From Alkalibacillus flavidus (GTDB lineage Bacteria; Bacillota; Bacilli; Bacillales; Alkalibacillaceae), in contig NZ_JBEPMX010000010.1 in assembly GCF_040545925.1 (NCBI RefSeq), forward strand, positions 1 to 64,000: 64,000 nucleotides of DNA. The letters are read 5' to 3'. Each line of letters starts with the position of its first letter. The first letter of the stretch is position 1. Below, one piece after another: positions 8,680 to 18,274 of this stretch. The translations under genes and the position numbers were made by a program. The notes below the pieces were generated by a model, which was given only the letters and a program-made list of their open reading frames with translations, was not told the DNA's origin and did not search any database.

Positions 8680-10959
8680 TTAATTCTTGTCTTCTGTAAA
8701 ATCATATTCATCCAACATCATATGTGTTTGATCTGGAGCGAATAGATGTAAACGGTGAAGAGGTCTCGTTAACGAGACGTATAACAGTTTGATGTCTGTT
8801 TCGTCCTGGTTGTTGAATGGATCATCGAGTGACACGACAAACACCGAATCAAATTCCAATCCTTTTGCTAAATAAGAAGGGATCACGATAATCGCATCAC
8901 TATCCATGCGTTCATTCGGATCTTGAATGAATTGCGTATGTGCATGTGGCGTTAAACGGTCATAGATGGTCTGACAATCCGCCTCTGTTTTTGCAATAAC
9001 GGCAAAGGATTGAAGATTCCGTTCTCGAATGGCTTCTTGTTCTTGTAGGACGGACTCAACTAAGTCACCTGCTTGATGAATAGTCGTGAAAGTCGGTTTC
9101 TTTCCGTGTCTTACAACTGGTTCAACTTTAGGTATATCAATTGATAGCTGATCGACGACATGGTTAGCGACATCCATGATTTCAATGGTGTTACGGTAAC
9201 TCTTCTGCAATTCGTGGTAATTCGATTTAGGTAAAATATGGTCAACTAGCTCATCCCAAGCTTCCATACCTTGAAATCCATAAATGCCTTGCGCGATATC
9301 ACCTACAATCGTAAACAGTTGTGTTTCCATTGCATCGCGTAACGCGATAAATTGAATAGGGCTGTAATCTTGTGCTTCGTCAATAATCACTTTGTCCATT
9401 TTGTATTCTGATTCTACGCCATAAAGCGCATCATGTAATAACAATAATAGCGCTAAATCTTCTGTCTCGAATTGGTTTTTGCGAATAAGTTTTAACGTAT
9501 GGCTAGCTAGTTCTTCGGCTTCTTCTTCAGATAAATGACCATCACTATAATAAGCGAGTTTTTTAGGATTTTCCCATAATAGTTTGTAATACGTCATAAG
9601 GCCTTTGTTTGGGAAATGTTTAAAGTAACGTTGCGTCGCTCCTTTAATCCCTGTTTCTAGCTCTTTCATTCGTTGTTCTTTTTTCGTAATTAATTTTGAT
9701 ACCGTTTCTTTCCGCTTCGTTTCGTCTTTCATGCTATAAATGGCTTTTTCTAACTTCTCATCATAAAATGTTTCAACTTTTTCGGTCATTTTTTTGCGTT
9801 TTTGCTTAAAATCTTGTTTGATTACATTTTTGATTTTATTCACTCGTTTGTATAACGGTAAATAACTATAGTCTTCTTTAAATAAACGCTCAATTCGCTT
9901 CGTACTGTAAAGTTTGAATTTATCAACTTGAAAGTCTTCATCTGGAATGAAGGTCGGTATTAAATCGTTAATAAATTGATCGATGATCTGTTTAAAAAAT
10001 GATGACCCTTTAAGGTTGGATAATCGTTTTTGTTTTTCGGCTTCAGCATGATTTAATTGAGCAAGTGATTCTAAATCTTTGTTACGAATGAGGGTTAGAT
10101 TTTTGCCGATTGCTTGTTGTACATAATCGGTTAATGTTGTTTGATTAATCCGCTCAACGCCTAGTTCAGGTAAAGCTTCAGAAATATAATCTAAGAAGAC
10201 ATGGTTCGGTGCTAGAATCATTAATTTTTCGGGGTCAAAGTTTTCTGCGTATTGATAGATGAAATAAGAAATCCGGTGCAAAGCGATGGTTGTTTTACCG
10301 CTACCTGCTGCACCTTGCACGATGATAGGTTTGTTTAGATCAGAACGAATAACACGGTTTTGTTCTTCTTGAATCGTGGAGACGATTTCTGTTAAACGAC
10401 TTCCAGCAGAACCCTCAAGTGACTCTTGTAATAATTCATCGGTCGTCGTTAAGTCGATATCACGGATCGACTCTAATTCACCGTTTTCGATCATAAATTG
10501 TCTCTTTAAAGCGAGGTATGCTTCGCGCTCTTCACCATTCACTTCATAATTAACGTGGCCGATGCGTCCGTCGTAATAAACGTTAGCTAGTGGGGAACGC
10601 CAATCGATTAAAATCGGGTCTTGTGATTCGCGTTGATAAAGTGATGTTTTTGAAATGTAATACTCTTCTTCTTGTCCATCACGTTCAAGTTGAACTTTGG
10701 CGAAATAAGGTTTTGATTGGATTTTGCGAAGGTTATCAAGTTGCGCTTGGTTTGTTTCGAGTAAACGTGCGTTCGTCAAAATATTAATATAGCTTAAACT
10801 GGAATCAAACCAGTCTAAGTCGACGAAAGCTTCTTTAATATTAGCTTTGAATTGATCTTCATCATCATGTCCGGTTTTAATGACAGCTTGAATATATCGT
10901 TTTACAAATTCAAGATGTTGTTGTTCTTTTTCAAATTCCGGATGTTCTTCAACTGACAT
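8680..10959 (-). CDS. helD: RNA polymerase recycling helicase HelD
   Basis: A 759-residue superfamily-1 helicase-like ATPase of the HelD class, which in Bacillus subtilis binds RNA polymerase and frees it from stalled complexes. The N-terminus has a helical arm rather than the UvrD start. Walker A (GAAGSGKT, residues 216-223) is far into the chain, as in HelD. Later motifs are DEAQDYSPIQ (Walker B), GDIAQGIYGF (motif III), AKGLEFDSVFV and LLYVSLTRPLHRL. A long basic coiled segment in the middle fits the second arm. It is monocistronic, divergent from artP, and has its own terminator. Confidence 0.93.
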   Translation of the reverse strand: MSVEEHPEFEKEQQHLEFVKRYIQAVIKTGHDDEDQFKANIKEAFVDLDWFDSSLSYINILTNARLLETNQAQLDNLRKIQSKPYFAKVQLERDGQEEEYYISKTSLYQRESQDPILIDWRSPLANVYYDGRIGHVNYEVNGEEREAYLALKRQFMIENGELESIRDIDLTTTDELLQESLEGSAGSRLTEIVSTIQEEQNRVIRSDLNKPIIVQGAAGSGKTTIALHRISYFIYQYAENFDPEKLMILAPNHVFLDYISEALPELGVERINQTTLTDYVQQAIGKNLTLIRNKDLESLAQLNHAEAEKQKRLSNLKGSSFFKQIIDQFINDLIPTFIPDEDFQVDKFKLYSTKRIERLFKEDYSYLPLYKRVNKIKNVIKQDFKQKRKKMTEKVETFYDEKLEKAIYSMKDETKRKETVSKLITKKEQRMKELETGIKGATQRYFKHFPNKGLMTYYKLLWENPKKLAYYSDGHLSEEEAEELASHTLKLIRKNQFETEDLALLLLLHDALYGVESEYKMDKVIIDEAQDYSPIQFIALRDAMETQLFTIVGDIAQGIYGFQGMEAWDELVDHILPKSNYHELQKSYRNTIEIMDVANHVVDQLSIDIPKVEPVVRHGKKPTFTTIHQAGDLVESVLQEQEAIRERNLQSFAVIAKTEADCQTIYDRLTPHAHTQFIQDPNERMDSDAIIVIPSYLAKGLEFDSVFVVSLDDPFNNQDETDIKLLYVSLTRPLHRLHLFAPDQTHMMLDEYDFTEDKN

Positions 10960-10998
10960 AGCAAACCACTCCTTTAATCGAAATCACCACCATAAAAT

Positions 10999-11014
10999 AA
11001 CATATTAATATGTT
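10999..11014. promoter_or_regulatory. 16-bp palindrome upstream of helD
   Basis: The sequence aacatattaatatgtt is a perfect palindrome 40 bp upstream of the helD start, in the helD-artP intergenic region. It could be an operator for either gene. It is AT-rich, so chance is a real alternative. Confidence 0.35.
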
Positions 11015-11095
11015 TTTAGCGATTATTCAAATCAAAAATGAAACCCCTTCCAAAAATCAGAATTTTATAAATTTATTTTTATGCAAAAAATAGCT

Positions 11096-11123
11096 TTGAC
11101 ATTTGGTTATAACGTGTTAATAT
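11096..11123 (+). promoter_or_regulatory. artPQR promoter
   Basis: TTGACA (11096-11101) and TAATAT (11118-11123) are separated by 16 bp, upstream of the artP start. A weak CodY-like sequence (11052-11066, 10 of 15 matches to AATTTTCWGAAAATT) lies about 30 bp further upstream. Confidence 0.75.
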
Positions 11124-11161
11124 ACATTTAAACGTATAAATATACAGAAAGGGCGATGAAA

Positions 11162-11965
11162 ATGAAACAAAAGCAATGGGGTTTAGCGATTTTATTAGGA
11201 ATAGTCATGCTCGTGTTAACAGCATGTGGCGCAGGGAGTTCAGAAGATGAATCAGAAGCTAATGCAAGTGAAGGAGATAGCGAAGGCGACAAACAAGTAA
11301 TCGAAATGGCGACTTCAGCTGACTATCCACCGTTTGAATCGATGAATGAAGACGGCGAGATTGTTGGTTTCGATATCGATATTGCGAATGCGATTGCGGA
11401 TGAATTGGGTTATGAGCTAGAGATCAATGATATGAACTTTGACGGTTTGATTGGCGCATTACAATCTGGACGTGCTGATATGGTGATGGCAGGTATGTCA
11501 GCTACGGAAAGTCGTTCTGAAAACGTGAATTTCTCAACGTCTTACCACAGTTCAGGTGAAATGTTTGTCACAGCACCTGATTCAGATATTACGAGTATTG
11601 AAGATTTAGATGGCACAACAGTTGGTGTACAACTTGGTACGATCCAAGAAGAAGGTGCGGAAAATTTACAAGAAGACTATGATTTTGAGATCCAAGCGAT
11701 GGATAAAGCAACGAATATTATTCAAGAGTTAAAAACGGGTCGTATTGAGGTTGGATACCTTGATAAAACCGTTGCAGAAGGGTATATCGAAGAGCAAAAT
11801 TTAGCTGGATTCGATGACCCAACAGAAGCTGCACCAGGAATGGCTGTTGCTTTTCCAAAAGACGGAGATGAAGAATTTTATAACGAGGTTAATAGTCTAA
11901 TTGAACAGTTCTTAGAAGATGGAACGATTGAAGAGCTTGAAGAGAAATGGGAATTAAACGAATAA
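11162..11965 (+). CDS. artP: Amino-acid ABC transporter binding lipoprotein (ArtP type)
   Basis: A 267-residue extracellular solute-binding lipoprotein of family 3. A signal peptide ends in the lipobox LTAC, followed by an acidic Ser/Glu/Asp-rich linker of about 25 residues. The SBP_bac_3 domain follows (ATSADYPPFESMNEDGEIVGFDIDIA split over the first lobe; GTTVGVQLGTIQEE hinge). It delivers an amino acid, probably arginine or another polar one, to ArtQ/ArtR. I choose the ATG at 11162 because AAAGG lies about nine bases upstream; another ATG at 11156 is too close. It is first in a three-gene operon. Confidence 0.9.
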   Translation: MKQKQWGLAILLGIVMLVLTACGAGSSEDESEANASEGDSEGDKQVIEMATSADYPPFESMNEDGEIVGFDIDIANAIADELGYELEINDMNFDGLIGALQSGRADMVMAGMSATESRSENVNFSTSYHSSGEMFVTAPDSDITSIEDLDGTTVGVQLGTIQEEGAENLQEDYDFEIQAMDKATNIIQELKTGRIEVGYLDKTVAEGYIEEQNLAGFDDPTEAAPGMAVAFPKDGDEEFYNEVNSLIEQFLEDGTIEELEEKWELNE

Positions 11966-11992
11966 AAAGAGAGAGTTAGGGGTGAGTAAGGC

Positions 11993-12652
11993 ATGAATTT
12001 GGACTTCAGCCAAATCGTGCCTTATATTCCTTTTATGTTAGAAGGAGTATGGGTCACGTTACAGTTTGTTATTATATCGATTATATTTGGTTTTATATTA
12101 GGGTCGTTAGTCGCGTTAGTGAAAATTAGCGATGTAAAATGGCTGAAATTATTAGCGGATGCCTATACATCCATTTTCCGTGGTACGCCATTGATTTTGC
12201 AGTTATTATTAATTTATTTCGCGATTCCACAGTTAACGGGGTATGATATTTCGCCATTTTTATCAGCGATTTTAACGTTTGGTTTGAATTCATCTGCATA
12301 TGTGTCAGAGATTATCCGTGCAGGTATTCAAGCAGTGGATAAAGGACAACGCGAAGCAGCGGAAGCATTAGGGATTCCGTATCGTCCGACGATGCTTAAA
12401 ATTATTTTGCCACAAGCGATGAAAAACATTTTGCCGGCTTTAATGAACGAATTTATTACGTTAACGAAGGAATCGGCTATTGTATCGGTTATCAGTTACC
12501 TCGACTTAATGCGTCGTGCGCAAGTCGTCGCATCTGATATTTACCGTAACTTTGAGCCGCTGTTATTCGTTGGGGTATTGTATTATATGATGGTGATGGT
12601 CTTGACGATAGCTGGTAAATATGTCGAGAAAAGGATGAGAGCAAGTGATTAA
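11993..12652 (+). CDS. artQ: Amino-acid ABC transporter permease (ArtQ type)
   Basis: A 219-residue permease of the HisM/GlnP family, the same length as Bacillus subtilis ArtQ. It has about five membrane helices and the conserved cytoplasmic loop REAAEALGIPYRPTMLKIIL, the EAA motif that contacts the ATPase. It follows artP by 27 bp, and its stop codon overlaps the artR start. Confidence 0.93.
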   Translation: MNLDFSQIVPYIPFMLEGVWVTLQFVIISIIFGFILGSLVALVKISDVKWLKLLADAYTSIFRGTPLILQLLLIYFAIPQLTGYDISPFLSAILTFGLNSSAYVSEIIRAGIQAVDKGQREAAEALGIPYRPTMLKIILPQAMKNILPALMNEFITLTKESAIVSVISYLDLMRRAQVVASDIYRNFEPLLFVGVLYYMMVMVLTIAGKYVEKRMRASD

Positions 12653-13367
12653 AGTTGAAGAATTATACAAACGTTTTGGTGATACGGAAGTGTTAACTGA
12701 TATTAATACGTCAATTGAACGTGGTGAAGTCGTGACGATTATTGGCCCGTCTGGTTCGGGTAAATCGACCTTTTTGCGTTGTTTAAACCTTTTAGAACAG
12801 CCGAGTTATGGTCATGTGTATGTGAATGATGATGACATTACGAACCCGAAAGTGGATATTTTAAAAGTCCGCGAACAAATCGGCATGGTGTTTCAACACT
12901 TTCATTTGTTCCCGCATATGACGGTGCTTGATAATTTGACGTATGCCCCGATGACGGTCAAAGGCATGCCGAAGCAAGAAGCAGTGCAAAAAGCAAAAGA
13001 CTTATTGGCGCGCGTTGGATTGAGCGATAAGACGAATGCTTATCCGAACAGTTTGTCTGGTGGTCAAAAACAACGTGTTGCGATTGCAAGGGCTTTAGCG
13101 ATGGAACCTGAATTAATGCTGTTTGATGAGCCAACATCAGCTTTGGACCCAGAAATGGTCAAAGAAGTACTTGATGTCATTAAAGATTTAGCACATTCGG
13201 GTATGACGTTAGCTGTTGTGACCCATGAGATGGGCTTCGCGAAAGAAGTCGCGGATCGTGTTATCTTTATGGACCAAGGGAAAATCGTTGAAGAAGGAGC
13301 GCCACAAGACTTTTTCGAGCAAGCTAAAACAGATCGTGCACAACACTTTTTAGATAAAGTTTTATAA
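12645..13367 (+). CDS. artR: Amino-acid ABC transporter ATPase (ArtR type)
   Basis: A 240-residue ATPase, the same length as Bacillus subtilis ArtR. Walker A (GPSGSGKST), the Q-loop (VFQHFHLFPHMTV), the signature LSGGQKQR, Walker B (LMLFDEPTSALDP) and the H-loop (VVTHEM) are intact. Translation starts at a GTG overlapping the end of artQ by 8 bp, behind AAGGATGAG, so the two are translationally coupled. A terminator follows directly. Confidence 0.94.
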   Translation: MIKVEELYKRFGDTEVLTDINTSIERGEVVTIIGPSGSGKSTFLRCLNLLEQPSYGHVYVNDDDITNPKVDILKVREQIGMVFQHFHLFPHMTVLDNLTYAPMTVKGMPKQEAVQKAKDLLARVGLSDKTNAYPNSLSGGQKQRVAIARALAMEPELMLFDEPTSALDPEMVKEVLDVIKDLAHSGMTLAVVTHEMGFAKEVADRVIFMDQGKIVEEGAPQDFFEQAKTDRAQHFLDKVL

Positions 13368-13376
13368 TGACGATTC

Positions 13377-13405
13377 AAACACATCGGTTAAACGGTGTGT
13401 TTTTT
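13377..13405 (+). terminator. artPQR terminator
   Basis: An 8-bp stem with one G-T pair (13379-13386 with 13393-13400) is followed by six T. Confidence 0.85.
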
Positions 13406-13464
13406 GTATAAGGATGATGCTTGTCGGGCTAACTAAAGGTAAATGATAAACAAGGATGATTCAG

Positions 13465-14265
13465 ATGAAACAGAAACCGTTTCGGTATTTTTTGTTAGCT
13501 TTAGCAATTAGCTATATCGTTGGTCTTGTCTTATTTGCGCCGAATAATGAGGAGAGCCAGTCTGTTCATGCGGTGTTAGAAGATGGTGAGACGGATCATA
13601 CAACGTATCCTGATATCCAACTGCGAACGATTTCGAAACAGGAGAGCGATTATACACTGTATGTTCAAACACCAGTATTTCAATCTGATTCGCTAAATCA
13701 ATTTTTTGGTGATTACGTCGAGCAAGTGATGAATCAATTTTTTCATGGCGTTGATGTGCGAAAACGGTTGGATGATGATGTGCCAGCTGATTTGAAGTTA
13801 ACCGTAGAATTAGGTGAAGCAGGGCAGGGGTTATATGCCGTTCGTTTTCATGAAGAATCGTACACAGGTGGTGCGACGATCAAACAAAGCGTCAAGTCAT
13901 GGATGGTTGATTTAGATGCAGGTGAGCTGCTTGATCGGGAAACGTTATTTAGTGATGTTGACGCAGCAAAAGATCAAGCGTTTGCTTTGATCGACAAGCA
14001 GTTAAAAACGTCTGAGCAGTATCAAGATTATTTGCTTGAAGCAGAGCTGGATGGATGGTTAGCGCAGACTGATTATCACTTTACGAATATGTATATCGAT
14101 GATGGTCAGGTTGTTTTTCATTTTAATCCATATCAAGTTGCGAGTGGGGCAGCAGGGATGCCAGAAGTGATCGTCCCGATTCAACAGTTTGAGTCATTGA
14201 TTAAGGAAAAGTGGTTAGATCGGTTAGAGATTGACGATGAAGCGGGTTTTGATTTTTATATGTAA
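13465..14265 (+). CDS. Membrane-anchored DUF4163/DUF3298-like protein
   Basis: A 266-residue protein with an N-terminal signal anchor (about residues 8-25) and an extracytoplasmic region. Its YTLYVQTPVF start, ESYTGGATIKQSVKSWMVDLDAGELLDRETLF centre (given here as two joined stretches) and TNMYIDDGQVVFHFNPYQVA end resemble the DUF4163 plus DUF3298 pair. That pair is found in anti-sigma RsiV and in the N-terminal part of PdaC. There is no deacetylase domain and no sigma gene next to it, so the function is unknown; ligand binding at the cell envelope is possible. The ATG at 13465 behind AAGGATG is chosen over 13456. It is monocistronic. Confidence 0.7.
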   Translation: MKQKPFRYFLLALAISYIVGLVLFAPNNEESQSVHAVLEDGETDHTTYPDIQLRTISKQESDYTLYVQTPVFQSDSLNQFFGDYVEQVMNQFFHGVDVRKRLDDDVPADLKLTVELGEAGQGLYAVRFHEESYTGGATIKQSVKSWMVDLDAGELLDRETLFSDVDAAKDQAFALIDKQLKTSEQYQDYLLEAELDGWLAQTDYHFTNMYIDDGQVVFHFNPYQVASGAAGMPEVIVPIQQFESLIKEKWLDRLEIDDEAGFDFYM

Positions 14266-14272
14266 GATAGGC

Positions 14273-14315
14273 ATGGGTGCAGACTCTTGATAAAATCTGC
14301 GCCCATTTCCTTTTT
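14273..14315 (+). terminator. Terminator after the DUF3298-like gene
   Basis: An 11-bp stem with one mismatch (14273-14283 with 14296-14306) is followed by a T-rich stretch. Confidence 0.75.
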
Positions 14316-14324
14316 GGTTGTTAA

Positions 14325-16160
14325 TTATTGTGCTTGTTTATCGAGTTGGGTGGCGTAAAGGTCGGCGTAATGACCGTTTTCTTGAATCAGGTCGTCGTGC
14401 GTGCCTTGCTCGATAATGTGGCCGTTTTCAAACATGACAATGTGATCGGCGTTGCGAATGGTGTTGAGGCGGTGCGCAATGACAATGCTTGTGCGGCCTT
14501 CCATCAAGTCCCGCATCGCTTGTTGGATTTTGACTTCGGTTACGGTATCAATACTACTCGTCGCTTCGTCTAAAATTAAAATGGTCGGGTCAGATAAGAT
14601 CACGCGCGCGATTGTCAGTAATTGTTTTTGCCCTTGGCTAATGCCACTACCGTCTTGGTCGAGCATCGTATCGTATCCGTTAGGTAGTTTCGTAATAAAA
14701 TCGTGCGCGTTTGCTTGTTTTGCGGCTTCCACGACTTCTTCGTCTGTCGCCTCTAACCGCCCGTAACGAATGTTGTCTCGAATCGTCCCGCGAAATAAGA
14801 ATGCATCTTGTAACACAAAGCCCATGTGTTGGCGGAGGCTTGACCGCTTGATATGTTTAATATCGACGCCATCAAGTAAAATCTGACCCTCGTCATAGTC
14901 GTAAAATCGCGATAATAAGTTAATAATCGTTGTCTTTCCAGCGCCCGTATGGCCCACCAGAGCAGCCATGCTACCTGCTTGGACGTTGAATGATACATTA
15001 TCTAAAACGTTCTTATCTTCGTCGTAGGCAAAATGAACATGGTCAAATGTGATCTCGCCATTTGGGTCTTCGATTTCAATCGCGTCTGTTTCATCACGCT
15101 CTTCACTTTCTTCGTCGATGATATCAAACACACGCTCAGCTCCGGCGACAGCTGTTAATAGTTGGTTGAATTGATTGGCTAATTCATTAAGTGGGCGTGT
15201 AAATTGTCGGGCCAGTTCTGTAAATATCACAATCGTCCCCACCGTAACCATTCCGTTTAAAGCAAAGATACTGCCGACAAAGGCAATTAAGGCGAAGCTG
15301 AATGAGTTGAGCATATTTAATAATTTCGGGATAAAACCTGAAAACACAGAAGCCCAATAACTCGAGTGCATTACGGCATCGTTTTTTGCCTCGAATTCCC
15401 GAATAACACGCTGTTCTTGAGAAAAAGTCTTCACAATAGGTTGCCCTGTCAGAGTCTCTTCTACATAGCCATTTAAGTCACCGACACGTCGCTGTTGTAT
15501 TTTGAATAATGGTCTTGTCCGGCTTGTAATCCATTTAATGCCGAAAACGAGTAGCGGGACGATCGTAACCGTCACGAGTGTTAGTGGTGGACTTAAATAG
15601 AGCATCACACCCACTGTGCCAACTAACGTCAGAACACTTTGGACGATTTGAATAAACGATTGGTTTAAGGTGTTACTGACATTGTCGACGTCGTTGGTTA
15701 CACGACTCATAATTTCTCCAAACTGTCGTTTATCGAAAAATGCGATTGGCAGCTCGTGTAATTGATTGAACAGTTGTGAACGCAAACGGTAAACGGTATT
15801 TTGCGCAATGCCAATCATGAGAAAGTTTTGCGTGAAAATCGTTAACGAGTATGCAATGTATATAATGAGTAACGTTAAAATGAACTGACTAAAACCATCC
15901 TGTTGTTCATTCACGATAAAATCATCGACACCTCTCCCGATTAAGTACGGGCCGAGTAATGAAAAGGCGGCACTAAATAACACAAGCACCATCACCGTGA
16001 GTAGTAGCCAATTTTCACGCCACAAATAAAACCAAATTCGCTTAATCGTTCCCTTCCAATCACGTACTTTGGGTTTCTGGTGTTTTGATTGTTGATTGGC
16101 TTCATTTAAATCAATTTTGTCGTATTGAAAAGGCTCTAATAGCTTTTGTTTAAGACTCAT
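14325..16160 (-). CDS. Heterodimeric ABC exporter, catalytic half
   Basis: A 611-residue half-transporter: six-helix membrane domain, then an ATPase domain with Walker A (GHTGAGKTT), signature GISQGQKQLL, canonical Walker B ILILDEATSS and H-loop IVIAHRL. It pairs with the upstream gene product in the BmrCD/LmrCD/YfiBC class of heterodimeric multidrug or lipid exporters; the cargo cannot be read from sequence. I start at the ATG at 16160 behind AAGGAAGAG. It overlaps the end of the upstream gene by 11 bp, indicating translational coupling. A longer frame to 16190 lacks a ribosome binding site. Confidence 0.9.
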   Translation of the reverse strand: MSLKQKLLEPFQYDKIDLNEANQQSKHQKPKVRDWKGTIKRIWFYLWRENWLLLTVMVLVLFSAAFSLLGPYLIGRGVDDFIVNEQQDGFSQFILTLLIIYIAYSLTIFTQNFLMIGIAQNTVYRLRSQLFNQLHELPIAFFDKRQFGEIMSRVTNDVDNVSNTLNQSFIQIVQSVLTLVGTVGVMLYLSPPLTLVTVTIVPLLVFGIKWITSRTRPLFKIQQRRVGDLNGYVEETLTGQPIVKTFSQEQRVIREFEAKNDAVMHSSYWASVFSGFIPKLLNMLNSFSFALIAFVGSIFALNGMVTVGTIVIFTELARQFTRPLNELANQFNQLLTAVAGAERVFDIIDEESEERDETDAIEIEDPNGEITFDHVHFAYDEDKNVLDNVSFNVQAGSMAALVGHTGAGKTTIINLLSRFYDYDEGQILLDGVDIKHIKRSSLRQHMGFVLQDAFLFRGTIRDNIRYGRLEATDEEVVEAAKQANAHDFITKLPNGYDTMLDQDGSGISQGQKQLLTIARVILSDPTILILDEATSSIDTVTEVKIQQAMRDLMEGRTSIVIAHRLNTIRNADHIVMFENGHIIEQGTHDDLIQENGHYADLYATQLDKQAQ

Positions 16161-17880
16161 TATGCTCTTCCTTTCCAAACTGTGACTCAACGATTTGTTG
16201 GTAAAGAGTTGATTGTTTCAGTAATTCGTCATGTGTACCTGTGGCGTGTAATTTACCTTCATCTAATAGAAGAATACGATCGGCGTTCATCGCTGTTGTG
16301 ATTTTTTGCGTGACGATTAACGTCGTACAGTCGTATTGATTAATTGCTTCAAGTAAATTTGCTTCTGTTATTAAGTCTAATGCACTTGTACTATCATCCA
16401 GCATTAATATGTTTGGCTCACGAATGAGAGCGCGAGCAATTGAGATGCGTTGTTTTTGTCCACCTGAGAGGTTGACTCCTTTTTGGCCAATCGTCGTATC
16501 GTAGCCATGTTGAAGTGATTTAATCGTGTTATGGATTTGAGCATCCTTTGCCGAACGTTCTATATCATTCTGTGAAGCGCCGTTTTTGCCCCAAGCGATA
16601 TTGTCTTTGATCGATCCTGTGAACAATAACGGATCTTGTGGGGCGTAACCAATCGACTGTCGTAACTGATCAAATGTATAATCGCGAACGTCGTGCCCTC
16701 CGACATAAACGGCACCTTGTTGAACGTCGTATAAGCGAGGAATGAGCTGAAATAACGTCGATTTACCCGACCCTGTCGCACCAATGATCGCGACTTGTTC
16801 TTGTGGTTGAATCTCGACGTTAATGTCTTCTAAAACGTAAGTCGAGTTGTTAGGGTATTTGAATGAGACGTTATCGAATGCAATGTCTCCTGATGATACG
16901 CGCAAACTGTCGTCGGCTTCATGCGATTCTAATAAGTCAATATCGGTGATGAAGACATCGCGTAAACGTTCAGACGACGCTTTAGCCCGTGCGAATGCCC
17001 GAGTTAAAAAACCGAACATATTCATAGCCATCGATACGCGTAACGCATAGTTAATGATCGAGACGACGCCACCGACTTCAGCATTATTTTGGTTAATTTC
17101 GCCGTAACCAAACCATAAAATAAATAATAAACTCATATTCATGACGAGTAATAGTACAGGGGAAGATGTCTCAATTACCCTCAAAGCTGTTTTCGTTTCG
17201 TTCATTAAGTTGGTATTGGCTTGAACGAAACGCTTTTGTTCGTGATCACGGCGTAGAAAAGCTTTGATTAAGCGTATGCCGCTTAAATTTTCTTGCATGA
17301 CGCGATTGACTCGATCTAAATAGGCTTGTACTTGGGTGAATAGTCGGCTGCTGAATTTGACGATGAGTCCGAGTAAAAGGATTAAAATAGGAATCGATAC
17401 TAAAAAGACGATCGCTATGCGCCAATTGACAATAAAGGACATCGTGACCCCGCCAATGACTAAGAGCGGAGCGCGAAACATGATTCGTAACGCGAGAAAC
17501 AAACCACTTTGAACTTGTCTGACGTCATTGGTGAAACGGGTGATTAAGGACGATGTCGGATGATCGTTTAAATTTTTAAAAGAAAACGCTTGGACTTTTT
17601 GAAATAACTGACCACGAATATCATAGCCAAACTGGTAGGTAACGTGTGATGAATAAAAAGAGTTACCAATACCAGCGGCAAAAGATAAGATGGCGAGTCC
17701 AATCATAATCAATCCCCAATAGATGACGACACTCAAGTCTTGCGCGAGAATGCCATTATCAATCATCTTACCAAGGAAGAATGGCAATAATAGCTCGACA
17801 GTTAATTCAATTAACATTAAACTCCACGCGATGATCATATGGAAGTAATACGGTTTTACGTACGATAGGATGTATTTCAT
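16150..17880 (-). CDS. Heterodimeric ABC exporter, degenerate half
   Basis: A 576-residue half-transporter with a six-helix membrane domain and an ATPase domain. Walker A (GATGSGKST) and the signature NLSGGQKQR are intact. Walker B ends ILMLDDSTS, with Asp where the catalytic Glu should be, and the switch His is replaced (TLIVTQKI instead of a VxAHR-type motif). This is the pattern of BmrC/LmrC-type subunits, which carry the degenerate ATP site in cis while the partner supplies the hydrolytic one. A GGAGG precedes the ATG at 17880. It is first gene of a two-gene operon. Confidence 0.92.
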   Translation of the reverse strand: MKYILSYVKPYYFHMIIAWSLMLIELTVELLLPFFLGKMIDNGILAQDLSVVIYWGLIMIGLAILSFAAGIGNSFYSSHVTYQFGYDIRGQLFQKVQAFSFKNLNDHPTSSLITRFTNDVRQVQSGLFLALRIMFRAPLLVIGGVTMSFIVNWRIAIVFLVSIPILILLLGLIVKFSSRLFTQVQAYLDRVNRVMQENLSGIRLIKAFLRRDHEQKRFVQANTNLMNETKTALRVIETSSPVLLLVMNMSLLFILWFGYGEINQNNAEVGGVVSIINYALRVSMAMNMFGFLTRAFARAKASSERLRDVFITDIDLLESHEADDSLRVSSGDIAFDNVSFKYPNNSTYVLEDINVEIQPQEQVAIIGATGSGKSTLFQLIPRLYDVQQGAVYVGGHDVRDYTFDQLRQSIGYAPQDPLLFTGSIKDNIAWGKNGASQNDIERSAKDAQIHNTIKSLQHGYDTTIGQKGVNLSGGQKQRISIARALIREPNILMLDDSTSALDLITEANLLEAINQYDCTTLIVTQKITTAMNADRILLLDEGKLHATGTHDELLKQSTLYQQIVESQFGKEEHNES

Positions 17881-18181
17881 ATGATGGCCTCCACTATAGC
17901 TGCGTCACGTTTATATACCGTTTCGAAATATACTCTATCGTACCACAGGCTAAAATCGGAATAACAGTGATATGAATGAGGGGGATAGAAAATATTCTAA
18001 GCCACCAACAAGGCTTGTCTTATAAAAATTCGATTATAAAGATGGTTTTCACAGCTGTTCTGATTTAGACTTTCTCTGTTTCGAATAGAGGGTGTTGTGT
18101 TTAGGAAACTTCACTTTGAAAGTACATCGATGTAAATGAAATGTTTAATTCTTAAAAACTGATTAAATTGATGGATTTTGT
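17881..18181. other. Intergenic region between the exporter and oppA-like genes
   Basis: About 300 bp of AT-rich divergent intergenic DNA. Apart from the exporter's ribosome binding site at its left end I see no open frame with a start signal, no strong hairpin and no recognisable operator. Confidence 0.6.
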
Positions 18182-18210
18182 TTGATTATTGATAACCTAA
18201 AAGATATAAT
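18182..18210 (+). promoter_or_regulatory. Promoter of the peptide-binding lipoprotein
   Basis: TTGATT (18182-18187) and a perfect TATAAT (18205-18210) are separated by 17 bp, about 65 bp upstream of the start codon. Confidence 0.75.
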
Positions 18211-18274
18211 CACTATGTTATATCATGTCATAAATTACTTTGAAACAATAACAAATATTTAAAGGGGGATTATA

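Noticed and set aside
11052..11066. CodY box upstream of artP
   Set aside because: Only 10 of 15 positions match, which is common by chance in AT-rich DNA; mentioned only as a remark in the promoter entry.
13465..14265. Anti-sigma factor RsiV
   Set aside because: The extracytoplasmic domains are similar, but there is no sigma gene next to it and the cytoplasmic N-terminus is only a few residues long.
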